Below are positions 7,997-16,743 of a stretch of 64,000 nucleotides of DNA, in pieces. Below the pieces are notes generated by a model. The model had not been told where the DNA came from and did no database searches. It saw only the letters and a program-made list of their open reading frames with translations. The first letter of the stretch is position 1, and each line of letters starts with the position of its first letter. Made by a program: the position numbers and the translations under genes. The stretch comes from an uncultured Spirochaeta sp. (lineage in GTDB: Bacteria > Spirochaetota > Spirochaetia > DSM-27196 > Alkalispirochaetaceae), in contig CAJWEZ010000003.1 in assembly GCA_913030605.1 (NCBI GenBank), positions 52,138-116,137 on the forward strand, read 5' to 3'.

Positions 7997-10191
7997 GAGG
8001 CGTCCTCGGAAGTGTTGTCAAACATTGCCTGAATCCGGCGCGCGCGAGCACGGCGCCGGGACCATACGACCAGTCCCACGACAAGTACCAGGGCGGGTAC
8101 CAGGATCGTGTTGCCCCAGCGGGCAACCACGCGCGATGCGGGGTTCGCCACCGACAGACGCGCCACACCGAGCCCCTTGCTCCGGAGTTCCGCGATTCCC
8201 GGTGCGCCGTTGAGATAGTCCACGGCGTTCATCAGGAACGTGCCGTTGGGGGTGCGATTCTGGGGATCGAGCATTTGCGGCGTCGTGAGTGCCGATGTGC
8301 TCACGACGATGACCTTGGCCGGTTCCACCGAGGTGGCGCGGTAGCGGTCCGCTGCGATCGAGGTCGCTCCCGCCGTGGTCGACGTTCCGGCGGAGGGCGC
8401 GACATCGGATTGTGCTGCGCCGGTTTCACCGTCCCGCGGTCGGCTCGGGAGACCGAGATCCACCGGCTGATCAAAGGCGCTGGTGAAATCACCCGTCAGC
8501 AGCACCGCCACGTTGCGGGGCGCGGTGTCGCTGTCCTGCGGCGCACCGGAGATCCACGGCCCGACCTCGGAGGGGCTCGCGACCGCCCAGCTCTTCTGTG
8601 AGGTACTCAGCAGCGGAACGTAGTCCGGAACCACGTCCGGAAGGGTGAATCCGTCGGCGGATGAGCCCTCCCCGGAGGCGCCGTCCGACGCGGTGGTATC
8701 CGACCCGGCGGCAGCGTCCGTATCGGCGTACGGCAGGATTTCGGTGGCGTTGAGAACGATAACATCCTCGAGCCCGGCGGTCACGACGTTGTCGCGGTTG
8801 AATCCGTCACTCTGGATGATCGGCGCCTGGTAGAGCTGCTGCCGCGCACCGCTCTGTTGTCGGGCGATGTAGCTTTCCTCGTCCAGTACAACCTGGTCTG
8901 TGAAACGCACGCCCCAGGTCTGCAGGAGGCGCGAAAGGCCCGTATCGTTGAAGTCCCACGTGGGCTGCGCCCCCGCCGCCATCTGCTGGCGGGTGGGTAC
9001 GTTCTGCACGTGGCGGTCGACGAACATCATCACCGATCCCCCCCGCATGACGAACTGGTCGATGCGGTAGAGCGCCGCGTCACTGTACTGTTCCGTCGGC
9101 CCGTTGATCACGAGCGTGTCTATGTCGGCGGGAACGGAGTCGCTGTCCAGATTCACGTTGACCAGCTCGTAGGACTCACCCACCAGCTGGGCGAAGGGCG
9201 CCGCACCGCGCTGACCGTCGGCGGGGTCCTTTTCACCGGCGGTGGTGGAGTACGCGATCCGCGGATTGGCCGACACCAGCGACCGAAGGCCCTCGCGAAC
9301 GGAGTCTTCGATATCGGCGGGGTCTCCCAGCGAATAGCCGCCAAAGAGCCCGGAATAGATCTGCAACGGGATGCGTTCAACGCGATCCCCGAGGGTCAGA
9401 ACGATCTCGAGGAGCCCCTGATGCTGCGCCCCGTCCTGCGTCTGCCACCGCACCGGCTCCACGCCGTACTCCCGGGCGAACTGCCGGATCTCGGAGTCCG
9501 TGGCCGGTGTGTGAAACGCGAAATCGATGCGGCCGTAGTTGTCGGCGTTGACGCGCTCGTGAATCGCGGTCATCTGCGTCTGCAGTTCCTGAAAGCCCTG
9601 GATCTGCAGGTCCCCAAGCGTCGGCGACGCCAGAACGTCCATCGCGACCTGCTCCGATGTGCCGGAGAGCGCATCCACCTGCGTGATCGCTGAGCGCATC
9701 GCCGTGGTCAGGCGATACTCGAGACCGTCGGTCGAGGTGATCCGGTCCACCCGTTCCACCACGTTTCCGTACAGGACGACGGCACCGAGGTAGACGGCGC
9801 GGGAGGCGAACTGATCGGACTGGATCTCCTGGATCTCGACCTGCTGCAGGCCGTAGCGCTGGGCTTCCTGTTTCCCGGCGTCCGTGGTGGGGTCGATCAC
9901 CTCGTAGCTGAAGTACCGGCCTTCCGCGTTGTCGTACTCCCGCAGCATATCCATGAGGTACTGGCGAACACCGTTGTACGGTGCCGGGACCTCGGCGTTG
10001 TAGAACACCTTGATCCGCAGGGGGTCTTCAACCCGCGCCAGCGTCTCGCGACTCACCTGCGACAGGCTGTAGGCGTTGTTGTGCGTCAGGTCCAGACGGA
10101 GGTAGGCGTTGGTCCCCACCAGGTTCACCAGGACCAGAATCAGCACTCCGAGGAAAACGTTCAGTCGTGAATAGAAGCGTGTTGTCTGCAT
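7993..10191 (-). CDS. GldG-family ABC transporter auxiliary protein
   Basis: Large membrane-anchored subunit of an uncharacterised ABC-2 transport system. An amino-terminal segment (VFLGVLILVLVNLVG) is followed by the GldG-like domain: LDLTHNNAYSLSQVSRETLARVEDPLRIKVFY and later a LVINGPTEQYSDAALYRIDQFVMRGG block. A second hydrophobic segment near the carboxy end (ILVPALVLVVGLVVW) precedes a basic tail. At 732 aa it is larger than classical GldG, partly through an Asp/Ser/Thr-rich stretch around residues 495-515. It overlaps the DUF4340 gene and follows the permease gene by 15 bp. The substrate is unknown; a gliding role is not implied outside Bacteroidota. Confidence 0.83.
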   Translation of the reverse strand: MQTTRFYSRLNVFLGVLILVLVNLVGTNAYLRLDLTHNNAYSLSQVSRETLARVEDPLRIKVFYNAEVPAPYNGVRQYLMDMLREYDNAEGRYFSYEVIDPTTDAGKQEAQRYGLQQVEIQEIQSDQFASRAVYLGAVVLYGNVVERVDRITSTDGLEYRLTTAMRSAITQVDALSGTSEQVAMDVLASPTLGDLQIQGFQELQTQMTAIHERVNADNYGRIDFAFHTPATDSEIRQFAREYGVEPVRWQTQDGAQHQGLLEIVLTLGDRVERIPLQIYSGLFGGYSLGDPADIEDSVREGLRSLVSANPRIAYSTTAGEKDPADGQRGAAPFAQLVGESYELVNVNLDSDSVPADIDTLVINGPTEQYSDAALYRIDQFVMRGGSVMMFVDRHVQNVPTRQQMAAGAQPTWDFNDTGLSRLLQTWGVRFTDQVVLDEESYIARQQSGARQQLYQAPIIQSDGFNRDNVVTAGLEDVIVLNATEILPYADTDAAAGSDTTASDGASGEGSSADGFTLPDVVPDYVPLLSTSQKSWAVASPSEVGPWISGAPQDSDTAPRNVAVLLTGDFTSAFDQPVDLGLPSRPRDGETGAAQSDVAPSAGTSTTAGATSIAADRYRATSVEPAKVIVVSTSALTTPQMLDPQNRTPNGTFLMNAVDYLNGAPGIAELRSKGLGVARLSVANPASRVVARWGNTILVPALVLVVGLVVWSRRRARARRIQAMFDNTSEDAS

Positions 10192-10206
10192 TCAGGCGTT
10201 CCTTCC

Positions 10207-10947
10207 TCAGCGCAGTTGGTCGAGGCGCTGCCGCGCGAACATGAGGAACGCGACGGTCAGCGTCACCAGGTAGATCACCGACCGTGTATCGACCAGACCG
10301 CGGGAAAAGTTGGAGAAGTGGTATCCCACGCTCAGATACTCCACGACCGGCACGATCGCCGCCGGGAGCAGCACCAGAAAACTGTTGAGCAGCGACAGCC
10401 CCAGGGCGATGACCAGCCCGAGGATGAGCGCCACGGTCTCGTTGCGGGCGACGCTGGACGCGAACACCCCCACGGCACCGTAGGCGGCCGCCAGAAGCGC
10501 GGCGCCCAGATATCCGCCGATAACCGGTCCCGGGTCCAGCCGTCCGAATCCCGCCACGGTGACGGCGAAGATCACCGTCGGCAGCAGGAGAAACAGGCCG
10601 GTGACCCACACCGCCAGAAACTTGGCGATCACCACGTCGGTGTTGCGGACCGGAAGCGTGCTCAGCACCTCCCACGTGCCGCGACGGCGCTCCTCCGCCA
10701 CCAGACGCATCGCCAGCGCCGGCATCAGCAGCGCCAGCAGAACCGGGAGCGACCCGAAAAACTGCCGCATCTCGGCGCGGTCAAACAGGAAGAACACCGA
10801 AAAGAACAGCGTGGCGGTGACCGCCAGAAAGACGATGCCCACCACGTAGGCAACCGGTGTCTGAAAAAACGAAGAGAGCTCGCGACGGAACAGGGCCGCC
10901 GTCGCCCGTGTGCGCGTCGCGGTGGTGGCCTGCGGATCAGTCGGCAT
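10207..10947 (-). CDS. ABC-2 type permease
   Basis: Six-helix integral membrane permease of ~246 aa, related to the GldF/NosY type. Hydrophobic segments include TPVAYVVGIVFLAVTATLFF, LPVLLALLMPALAMRL, AVWVTGLFLLLPTVIF and LILGLVIALGLSLLNSFLVLL; the conserved EERRRGTWEVLSTLPV region follows helix 2. The start ATG (MPTDPQATT) has AAAGGAG at good spacing and overlaps the ATPase stop by 11 bp. The ORF-track extension upstream lies within the ATPase gene and was discarded. It pairs with the ATPase and the GldG-like protein to form the transporter core. Confidence 0.88.
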   Translation of the reverse strand: MPTDPQATTATRTRATAALFRRELSSFFQTPVAYVVGIVFLAVTATLFFSVFFLFDRAEMRQFFGSLPVLLALLMPALAMRLVAEERRRGTWEVLSTLPVRNTDVVIAKFLAVWVTGLFLLLPTVIFAVTVAGFGRLDPGPVIGGYLGAALLAAAYGAVGVFASSVARNETVALILGLVIALGLSLLNSFLVLLPAAIVPVVEYLSVGYHFSNFSRGLVDTRSVIYLVTLTVAFLMFARQRLDQLR

Positions 10948-11878
10948 CCGCGTCTCCTTTCTCTGCAGTGATCGTGAGTTCCCGGAAAATGTCCTCCATG
11001 GAGGTTCGCTCCCGCGACATCTCGTAGATCGTGAACGCCCCGGAGGCGGCGCGACGGAAGATCTCCGGCCGAAGGTCCGTGTCGGTCTCGCCGGACACAA
11101 CAAACGAAGCAAGCCCGTCGCCGGCGGTTCCCGTGTCCACACTACGCACGCCGGACAGGTCGCGCAGGGCCGAGACAACCGCCGACGGTTCCGCGTCACC
11201 GGTGGTGAGATGGATGCGCTGCACGGTGGGGGCGAAGGAGTCGATCGATCCGTCGTAGCGGATCGTCCCGCGGTGAATCACGATCACGCGGGAACAGAGC
11301 GCCTCAACCTCCTGCATGATATGGGTGGACAGAATGACCGTCTTGGTTTCGGCGATCCGCCGGATGAGGCTGCGCACCTCTATGATCTGATTGGGGTCCA
11401 GGCCGCTGGTGGGCTCGTCGAGTACCAGCAGTTCCGGGTCGTGGAGCAAGGTGTGCGCCAGCCCAACGCGCTGTCGGTAGCCCTTGGAGAGCTCCCGAAT
11501 CGGCTTGTGGGCGTGGGATCCCAGGCCGACCTCCCGAATCACCTCCGGGACACGAACGTCGGGATCGAGTCCGTGAAGCCGCGCCTCGTAGGCCAGGTAG
11601 TCCCACGCAAGCATGTCGCCGTAGACCGGCGCGGATTCCGGCAGGTAGCCGATCCGCCGTTTGAGTTCCACGGCGTCCGGCGTGAACCGCTCACCGGCGA
11701 TCTCCACCGTTCCCGCTGTGGGCGACAGGTACCCGGTCATGATCCGCATGGTCGTCGTCTTGCCGGCGCCGTTCGGCCCAAGCAGTCCGACGATACCTCC
11801 GCGGGGGATCGAAAACGACACCCGGTCGAGCGCTTTCAGATCACCGTAGTCTTTTTCCACTGAATCGAAGTGAACCAT
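10937..11878 (-). CDS. ABC transporter ATP-binding protein (ABC-2/GldA type)
   Basis: Cytoplasmic ATPase of ~313 aa. Walker A is GPNGAGKTT, the signature is RELSKGYRQRVGLA, and Walker B is LLVLDEPTSGLDPNQI with the switch His in ILSTHIMQE. A ~90-aa carboxy-terminal domain typical of drug/gliding-type exporters follows. The start was set at the ATG before VHFDSVEKDYG, which has GAGG upstream; the ORF-track start 21 codons earlier has no support. First gene of the four-gene ABC-2/GldG/DUF4340 operon. It is divergent from the sugar ABC operon, with ~175 bp between them that should hold both promoters. Confidence 0.92.
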   Translation of the reverse strand: MVHFDSVEKDYGDLKALDRVSFSIPRGGIVGLLGPNGAGKTTTMRIMTGYLSPTAGTVEIAGERFTPDAVELKRRIGYLPESAPVYGDMLAWDYLAYEARLHGLDPDVRVPEVIREVGLGSHAHKPIRELSKGYRQRVGLAHTLLHDPELLVLDEPTSGLDPNQIIEVRSLIRRIAETKTVILSTHIMQEVEALCSRVIVIHRGTIRYDGSIDSFAPTVQRIHLTTGDAEPSAVVSALRDLSGVRSVDTGTAGDGLASFVVSGETDTDLRPEIFRRAASGAFTIYEMSRERTSMEDIFRELTITAEKGDADAD

Positions 11879-11945
11879 CGATGCCTCGCGATCTGTTGTT
11901 TGCTGTAGGGGTATCCTGCGGGCATTACGTGGACCTTGCAAGAGG

Positions 11946-11961
11946 ATTACAGATTTGTAAT
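11946..11961. promoter_or_regulatory. Palindromic candidate operator upstream of sugar ABC operon
   Basis: ATTACA-GATT-TGTAAT is a perfect inverted repeat in the divergent region, about 95 bp before the substrate-binding protein start. A LacI/GntR-type operator is conceivable. No such regulator is encoded adjacent. Confidence 0.4.
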
Positions 11962-12055
11962 GGAATCATCGAAAACTCACCGTTGCCACACGGAAATCTC
12001 ACGCCCCGCGGTTTGGATGGTCTCCAGTTCGAATTCTTGACAAGGAGTATCCGCA

Positions 12056-13387
12056 ATGTACAAACCCCGTACGCTTGTTACAGCAGTGTTGATCCTGGCG
12101 GCGCTGGCACCGCTTGCCGTGTCGGCCTCGGGCCAGGCCGAGACCACCACCGACGGCCCCACCGAGATCCAGTTCTGGCACGCCTTCAGCGACGCGCCGC
12201 GTTCCGGATGGATCGAGGACCGCGCCGCCGAATGGAATGCCGCCAACCCCGACTTTCGCGTGGTCGTCGAACGCAAGGGTTCGTACCGCGAGACGCTGCA
12301 GGCGGCAGTCCTGGCCGCGCGCCAGGGCGACGCGCCGCATCTGGTGCAGCTCTTCGAGGTCGGCAGCCAGCTGGCGGTCGACTCCGGTATTTTCAAGCCC
12401 GTCGGAGAGGTTGGAGGCATTCCCGCCGACGACTACATCGAGCCGGTGCTCAACTACTACACGATCGACGACCAGATCTACTCGATCCCGTTCAACAGTT
12501 CGTCCCCGATTCTGTACTACAACAGGGACAAGATGGCGCAGGCGGGACTCGACCCCGACAGCCCGCCGGAGACGTTCAGCGAGGTGATCGCGATGCTGGA
12601 GCAGGCGCGCGACGCCGGCGTGGATGGCGCCCGGATCGGGTTCAATCTGCACTCGTGGTTCTTTGAGCAATGGATGGCCGAACAGAACGCACCGCTGGTG
12701 AACAACAGCAACGGTCGCGCCGCCCGCGCCACCGAGGTCAACCTGACCAGCGACGCCGCCTACACGATCGTCAACTGGATCGACGAACTGAACCGGCGCG
12801 GACTCTACACCTACACCGGCCGACTGGAGGACTGGAGCGGCAGCGACGCGATCTTCCAGCAGGGCGAGGCGATGTTTCACATCACGTCTACCGCGGATCT
12901 CGGCAACATCTCCAGTGCGGTTGAGGGCTCCTTCGAGCTCGGCACCGGGTTGCTTCCGATCCCCGACGGCGTGGAGCGCAACGGCGTGGTGATCGGCGGC
13001 GCCAGCGTGTGGCTCCTCGACGGTCACCCGACGCGGGAACTCGAGGCCGCCCGGGACTTCGTGCTCTTCATGACCAACACCGAAAACATGGTGAGCTGGC
13101 ACAAACTCACCGGCTACTATCCGGTGCGCAACTCCTCGGTGGACGCGCTGGAGGCTGAGGGATGGTTCGACGAGGACCCGAACGCCTACACCGCCTTTGA
13201 CCAGCTCCTGAACACGGTCCCCAATCCCGCCTCCGCCGGTGCCCTCATGGGGAGTTTCCTCGACACGCGCACGATCATCGAGGAGGCGATCCAGAAGGTG
13301 CTGCAGGGCACGGACGTCCAGGCGGCGATGGAAGAGGCCAAGGTACTCGCCGACGACCGGCTCCGGGAGTACAACGCCAACCTCTGA
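12056..13387 (+). CDS. Carbohydrate ABC transporter substrate-binding protein (UgpB/MalE class)
   Basis: Exported binding protein of 443 aa. The signal peptide ends near AVSASGQAETT. The mature part shows the family-1 solute-binding pattern: IQFWHAFSDAPRSGWIEDRAAEWNAANP, then LVQLFEVGSQ, YYTIDDQIYSIPFNSSSPILYYNRDKMAQAGLDP, and the GLLPIPDGV... region with LFMTNTENM. These features resemble glycerol-3-phosphate/glycerophosphodiester binders (UgpB), but the ligand is uncertain. AAGGAG lies upstream of the ATG. First gene of an SBP-permease-permease operon. No ATPase gene is present, so it probably shares a multitask ATPase encoded elsewhere, which is common for this class. Confidence 0.9.
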   Translation: MYKPRTLVTAVLILAALAPLAVSASGQAETTTDGPTEIQFWHAFSDAPRSGWIEDRAAEWNAANPDFRVVVERKGSYRETLQAAVLAARQGDAPHLVQLFEVGSQLAVDSGIFKPVGEVGGIPADDYIEPVLNYYTIDDQIYSIPFNSSSPILYYNRDKMAQAGLDPDSPPETFSEVIAMLEQARDAGVDGARIGFNLHSWFFEQWMAEQNAPLVNNSNGRAARATEVNLTSDAAYTIVNWIDELNRRGLYTYTGRLEDWSGSDAIFQQGEAMFHITSTADLGNISSAVEGSFELGTGLLPIPDGVERNGVVIGGASVWLLDGHPTRELEAARDFVLFMTNTENMVSWHKLTGYYPVRNSSVDALEAEGWFDEDPNAYTAFDQLLNTVPNPASAGALMGSFLDTRTIIEEAIQKVLQGTDVQAAMEEAKVLADDRLREYNANL

Positions 13388-13415
13388 CCCGACGACCCGA
13401 TCCATTTCGAATACG

Positions 13416-13444
13416 CACCCCTCCGCTCCGGCGGAGGGGTGTTT
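13416..13444 (+). terminator. Strong hairpin between binding-protein and permease genes
   Basis: CACCCCTCCGC-TCCG-GCGGAGGGGTG forms a perfect 11-bp stem followed by TTT. It lies in the 74-bp gap between the substrate-binding protein and the first permease. It probably acts as a partial terminator or 3' stabiliser that lets the binding protein outnumber the permeases. Confidence 0.65.
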
Positions 13445-13461
13445 CTGCAGGGAGACAGCCA

Positions 13462-14391
13462 ATGACGTACCGACCCATTTTTCGCCACCCGATTGCAGCT
13501 GCAGTACTCCTGGTGCCGACCCTCGCCGTGTTGACGGCGTTTCTGTACTTCCCCGCAATCCAGTCGGTGGTGCTGAGCACGTATCGCAGCAACCTCCTGC
13601 TGGGTACGCGGGCCTTCGTGGGGCTGGAGAACTTTCGGGCGATCTTCTTCGGACCCCAGGCGCCGGCGTTCTGGCAGGCGAGCATCCAGACGATTCTGTT
13701 TGCGCTGCTTGTCACGGGCCCCGGCGTTGCCGTGAGCATGGTGCTCGCGACGCTCGCTGCACGCCCGATCACGGGCGGACGCTTCTACCGCATCATGCTC
13801 ATCTGGCCCTTCGCGCTCTCCCCGGCGATCGCCGGGACGATCTTTCTGTTCATGTTCAACCCGGAGGTCGGCGTGGTGAACCAGGTGCTGTCGGCCCTGT
13901 TCGGCATCAAACCGCGGTGGCTCGACGATCCGGCACTGGCGTTCGTTGTCGCCGTCTCCGCGGCGATCTGGAAGAACCTCGGCTACAACATCGTGTTCTA
14001 CCTGGCTGCGCTGCAGAACGTTCCGCCAAGCCTCTCTGAGGCGGCCGAGATCGACGGCGCCGGCGGGATCGCGCGGTTTTTCCGCATTACCGTCCCCATG
14101 CTGAGTCCTACGACGTTCTTTCTGGTCTTCACCAACCTGGCGTACAGCTTTTTCAACGTCTTCGGGCTCATCGACATTCTCACCGCCGGCGGGCCCGTCG
14201 GCGGCGGCATCGCCAACCGGACCGGCGTGACCACAACCCTCATCGTGAAGGTGTTCCGCGACGGTTTTGGCGGGAGCAGCAACATGGGACTGGCGGCGGC
14301 GCAGGGAGTCGTCCTGATGACGATCGCAGTACTCGTCACCGTCGGTCAGTTTCGCCTCGGCGGGCGATCCGTGCACTACGAGGGGGCGTAG
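13462..14391 (+). CDS. Carbohydrate ABC transporter permease (UgpA/MalF class)
   Basis: Integral membrane permease of 309 aa with about six helices, beginning IAAAVLLVPTLAVLTAFLYF. The cytoplasmic EAA loop that contacts the ATPase reads EAAEIDGAGGIARFFRITVPML. GGGAG precedes the ATG. It is coupled to the second permease, which starts 1 bp after its stop. With the upstream binding protein and downstream permease it forms a CUT1-type sugar importer. Confidence 0.92.
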   Translation: MTYRPIFRHPIAAAVLLVPTLAVLTAFLYFPAIQSVVLSTYRSNLLLGTRAFVGLENFRAIFFGPQAPAFWQASIQTILFALLVTGPGVAVSMVLATLAARPITGGRFYRIMLIWPFALSPAIAGTIFLFMFNPEVGVVNQVLSALFGIKPRWLDDPALAFVVAVSAAIWKNLGYNIVFYLAALQNVPPSLSEAAEIDGAGGIARFFRITVPMLSPTTFFLVFTNLAYSFFNVFGLIDILTAGGPVGGGIANRTGVTTTLIVKVFRDGFGGSSNMGLAAAQGVVLMTIAVLVTVGQFRLGGRSVHYEGA

Positions 14392-14392
14392 C

Positions 14393-15289
14393 ATGCGACA
14401 CCGGAAAGATCCTGTGTGGGTACACGTCGTACTGTCGCTGGCGGTCGTGGTGATCGCCGCCCCGGTGCTCTTCGCGCTCATCAAGGCCACGCAAAGCCGC
14501 GCCGACGTGCTCTCGCCGAGCCTTGTGCCGGGGACGGCGTTCCTGGAGAACCTCCGCATCGTCTGGCGGGACCAGCACCTTGGACGCTACATCGCCAACT
14601 CGCTGTGGATCGCCACCATGGTGACCGTCGGAAAAACGATCCTCTCGATTCTGGCGGCGATGGTGCTCGTGTACTTTCGGATACGCTTTAAGGGCATGCT
14701 CTTCGCGTTCGTCCTGTTCACGCTGCTGATGCCCACGGAGGTGCTGATCGTGGGGCTGTTCGACATGGTCTCGCTGAGTCCGCCGGATTCGGTCGGCGAG
14801 TTTCTGTCGTGGTTGCTCAATCCGCGGCGCGTCTTCCTCGAGCCGATTCCCTTCGGGTTCGGGTGGACCAACACCTACCGCTCCGTGGTGGTTCCGTTCA
14901 CGGCGAGCGCCACCGGCGTGTTCCTGTTCCGCCAGCACTTCCTCTCGATTCCCCGAGACCTGGGCGACGCCGCGCGGATCGATGGGGCCGGCCCGGGCAA
15001 CTTTCTGTTCCGCGTCCTGGTTCCGATGAGCGCCAACACGATCGGCGCACTGGCGGTGATCCAGTTTGTGTATGTGTGGGACCAGTACCTGTGGCCGCGC
15101 GTCATCATCCGCGACGACGCGCGACAGGTGGTACAGGTCGGTCTCAACCTGATCATCGGGGTGGGGGAAGGTGTGTACTGGGGACAGGTGATGGCCGGCG
15201 CCCTGGTGTCGATCGTCCCGCCGCTGGTGGTGTTCATCGCACTGCAGGAGCAGTTCATGCGAGGATTCGCGCTCACCTCCGACAAGTAG
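14393..15289 (+). CDS. Carbohydrate ABC transporter permease (UgpE/MalG class)
   Basis: Second permease of the CUT1 importer, 298 aa. The amino-terminal helix is HVVLSLAVVVIAAPVLFALI, and the EAA loop reads DAARIDGAGPGNFLFRVLVPM. LMPTEVLIVGLFDMVS and the carboxy-terminal LEQQFMRG-like end (LQEQFMRGFAL) are family hallmarks. Last gene of the operon. It converges with the S-adenosylhomocysteinase gene across an 86-bp GC-rich gap in which no clear terminator was found. Confidence 0.92.
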   Translation: MRHRKDPVWVHVVLSLAVVVIAAPVLFALIKATQSRADVLSPSLVPGTAFLENLRIVWRDQHLGRYIANSLWIATMVTVGKTILSILAAMVLVYFRIRFKGMLFAFVLFTLLMPTEVLIVGLFDMVSLSPPDSVGEFLSWLLNPRRVFLEPIPFGFGWTNTYRSVVVPFTASATGVFLFRQHFLSIPRDLGDAARIDGAGPGNFLFRVLVPMSANTIGALAVIQFVYVWDQYLWPRVIIRDDARQVVQVGLNLIIGVGEGVYWGQVMAGALVSIVPPLVVFIALQEQFMRGFALTSDK

Positions 15290-15375
15290 GCCGCGACGGG
15301 ACCGCGGGCCCGGAGGCGGGATCGGTGGCGGGGCCCGAAGGCGGGCCCGTAGCCACAACAGACCCGCCCGGTCCG

Positions 15376-16743
15376 CTACTTGTTGAAGTCTTCCAGATAC
15401 GCCTGCTGCGCCGAGGTGAGCGCGTCGTGGCTCACATCGAGCGCAGCGAGCTTCAACCGCGCCACGGCGCGATCGATCTCCGCGGGGACCGGAATGACCG
15501 CGGCAGGAAGCGGGGCCGACGTCCCGGAGGCGCCTTCCCCGGTCGCGGTCCCCGCGCCGGCGGCGCTTCCCCCGGCGGCGCGAACCACGTACTCCGCACT
15601 CAGTGCCTGGACGGCAAAACTGGTGTCCATGATTTCCGCCGGGTGTCCGTCGGCGGCGGAGATGTTCACGATCTTGCCGTCGGCGATCACGTTGATCCAG
15701 CGGCCGTCTGCCTGCCGGTAGCCCTGCAGGTTTTCCCGGACCTCCACCGTCTCGGCGGATTCCGCCTGCAGCGCGTCCAGGGCGATCTCATCGTAGAAGT
15801 GGCCGGCATTGGCCAGAATCGCCCCGTCTTTCATGACGGCAAAGTGGGCCGGGGTAATGACGTCCTTCACGCCGGTGGTGGTCACGAAAAAGTCGCCCTC
15901 GCCGGCGGCGGCGGCCATCGGCATTACACGGTATCCGTCCATCACCGCCTCCAGCGCCTTCACCTCGTCGACCTCACACACGATCACCTGGGCGCCCATG
16001 CCCGCGGCACGCTCGGCGATGCCGCGGCCGCACCAGCCGTAGCCGGCCACAACAACCGTCTTTCCGGTAACCACGAGGTTGGTGGTGCGCATGATCGCGT
16101 CCATCGTACTCTGGCCGGTGCCGTAGCGGTTGTCGAACATGTGCTTCATGAGGGCGTTGTTCACCGCGATCACCGGGAAATTCAGCTTTCCGGCTGCGGC
16201 GCGCGCCTGGTTCCGGAGGACACCGGCGGTCGTTTCCTCGCAGGCACCCATCACCTCACCGGCGTAGGCAGAGGCGCCCTCGTGCAGGTGGTGTACCAGG
16301 TCCCCGCCGTCGTCGATGACCACGTGGGGCGCCACCTGCAGCGCCGTGAGCTGGTGCTCCTCGAACTCCTTCCGGGTGGCGCCGCGCCACGCGTACACGT
16401 GCAGACCGCGGTCGGCGAGGGCCGCAACCACATCGTCCTTGGTGGAAAGCGGGTTGCTGCCGGTCACCGAAACCTGGGCGCCTCCCGCTGCCAGCACCAG
16501 CGCCAGGTAGGCGGTCTTCGCCTCCAGGTGCACGCTCACCGCCGCCCGGAGCCCCTCGAAGGGCCGTTCCCGGGAGAACCGCTCCTCGAGGCCGCGGAGA
16601 ATCGCCATGTTCCTCCGGACCCACTCGATCTTGCGGTTGCCCTCCGCCGCCAGCGACGGGTCCCGGACGATGTTCGCCGGCATCGATACGACGCCGGGGC
16701 GGGTGTCCGTGCCGCCGCCGCTGCCTGCGCCTCCGGCGGCCAT
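15376..16743 (-). CDS. ahcY: Adenosylhomocysteinase (S-adenosyl-L-homocysteine hydrolase)
   Basis: NAD-dependent hydrolysis of SAH to adenosine and homocysteine. Visible motifs include HLEAKTA, GSNPLSTKDDV, the substrate region DDGGDLVHHLHE, the TGQSTMDAIMRTTN block and the NAD-binding VVAGYGWCGRGIAE. It is the shorter form that lacks the classical KxDHYRY tail and ends SAQQAYLEDFNK, as in archaeal and Thermotoga-type enzymes. A Gly/Ala/Thr-rich insertion (~30 aa) precedes the last helix. The ATG overlaps the PNP stop (TGATG); a GTG one codon upstream is possible. Downstream of the nucleoside importer and PNP, it would release adenosine for salvage. Confidence 0.93.
   Translation of the reverse strand: MAAGGAGSGGGTDTRPGVVSMPANIVRDPSLAAEGNRKIEWVRRNMAILRGLEERFSRERPFEGLRAAVSVHLEAKTAYLALVLAAGGAQVSVTGSNPLSTKDDVVAALADRGLHVYAWRGATRKEFEEHQLTALQVAPHVVIDDGGDLVHHLHEGASAYAGEVMGACEETTAGVLRNQARAAAGKLNFPVIAVNNALMKHMFDNRYGTGQSTMDAIMRTTNLVVTGKTVVVAGYGWCGRGIAERAAGMGAQVIVCEVDEVKALEAVMDGYRVMPMAAAAGEGDFFVTTTGVKDVITPAHFAVMKDGAILANAGHFYDEIALDALQAESAETVEVRENLQGYRQADGRWINVIADGKIVNISAADGHPAEIMDTSFAVQALSAEYVVRAAGGSAAGAGTATGEGASGTSAPLPAAVIPVPAEIDRAVARLKLAALDVSHDALTSAQQAYLEDFNK

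Noticed and set aside
12026-12040. tRNA-like GTTCGAATTC
   Set aside because: An isolated T-loop-like string without an acceptor stem or anticodon arm. No tRNA gene was found anywhere in the window.
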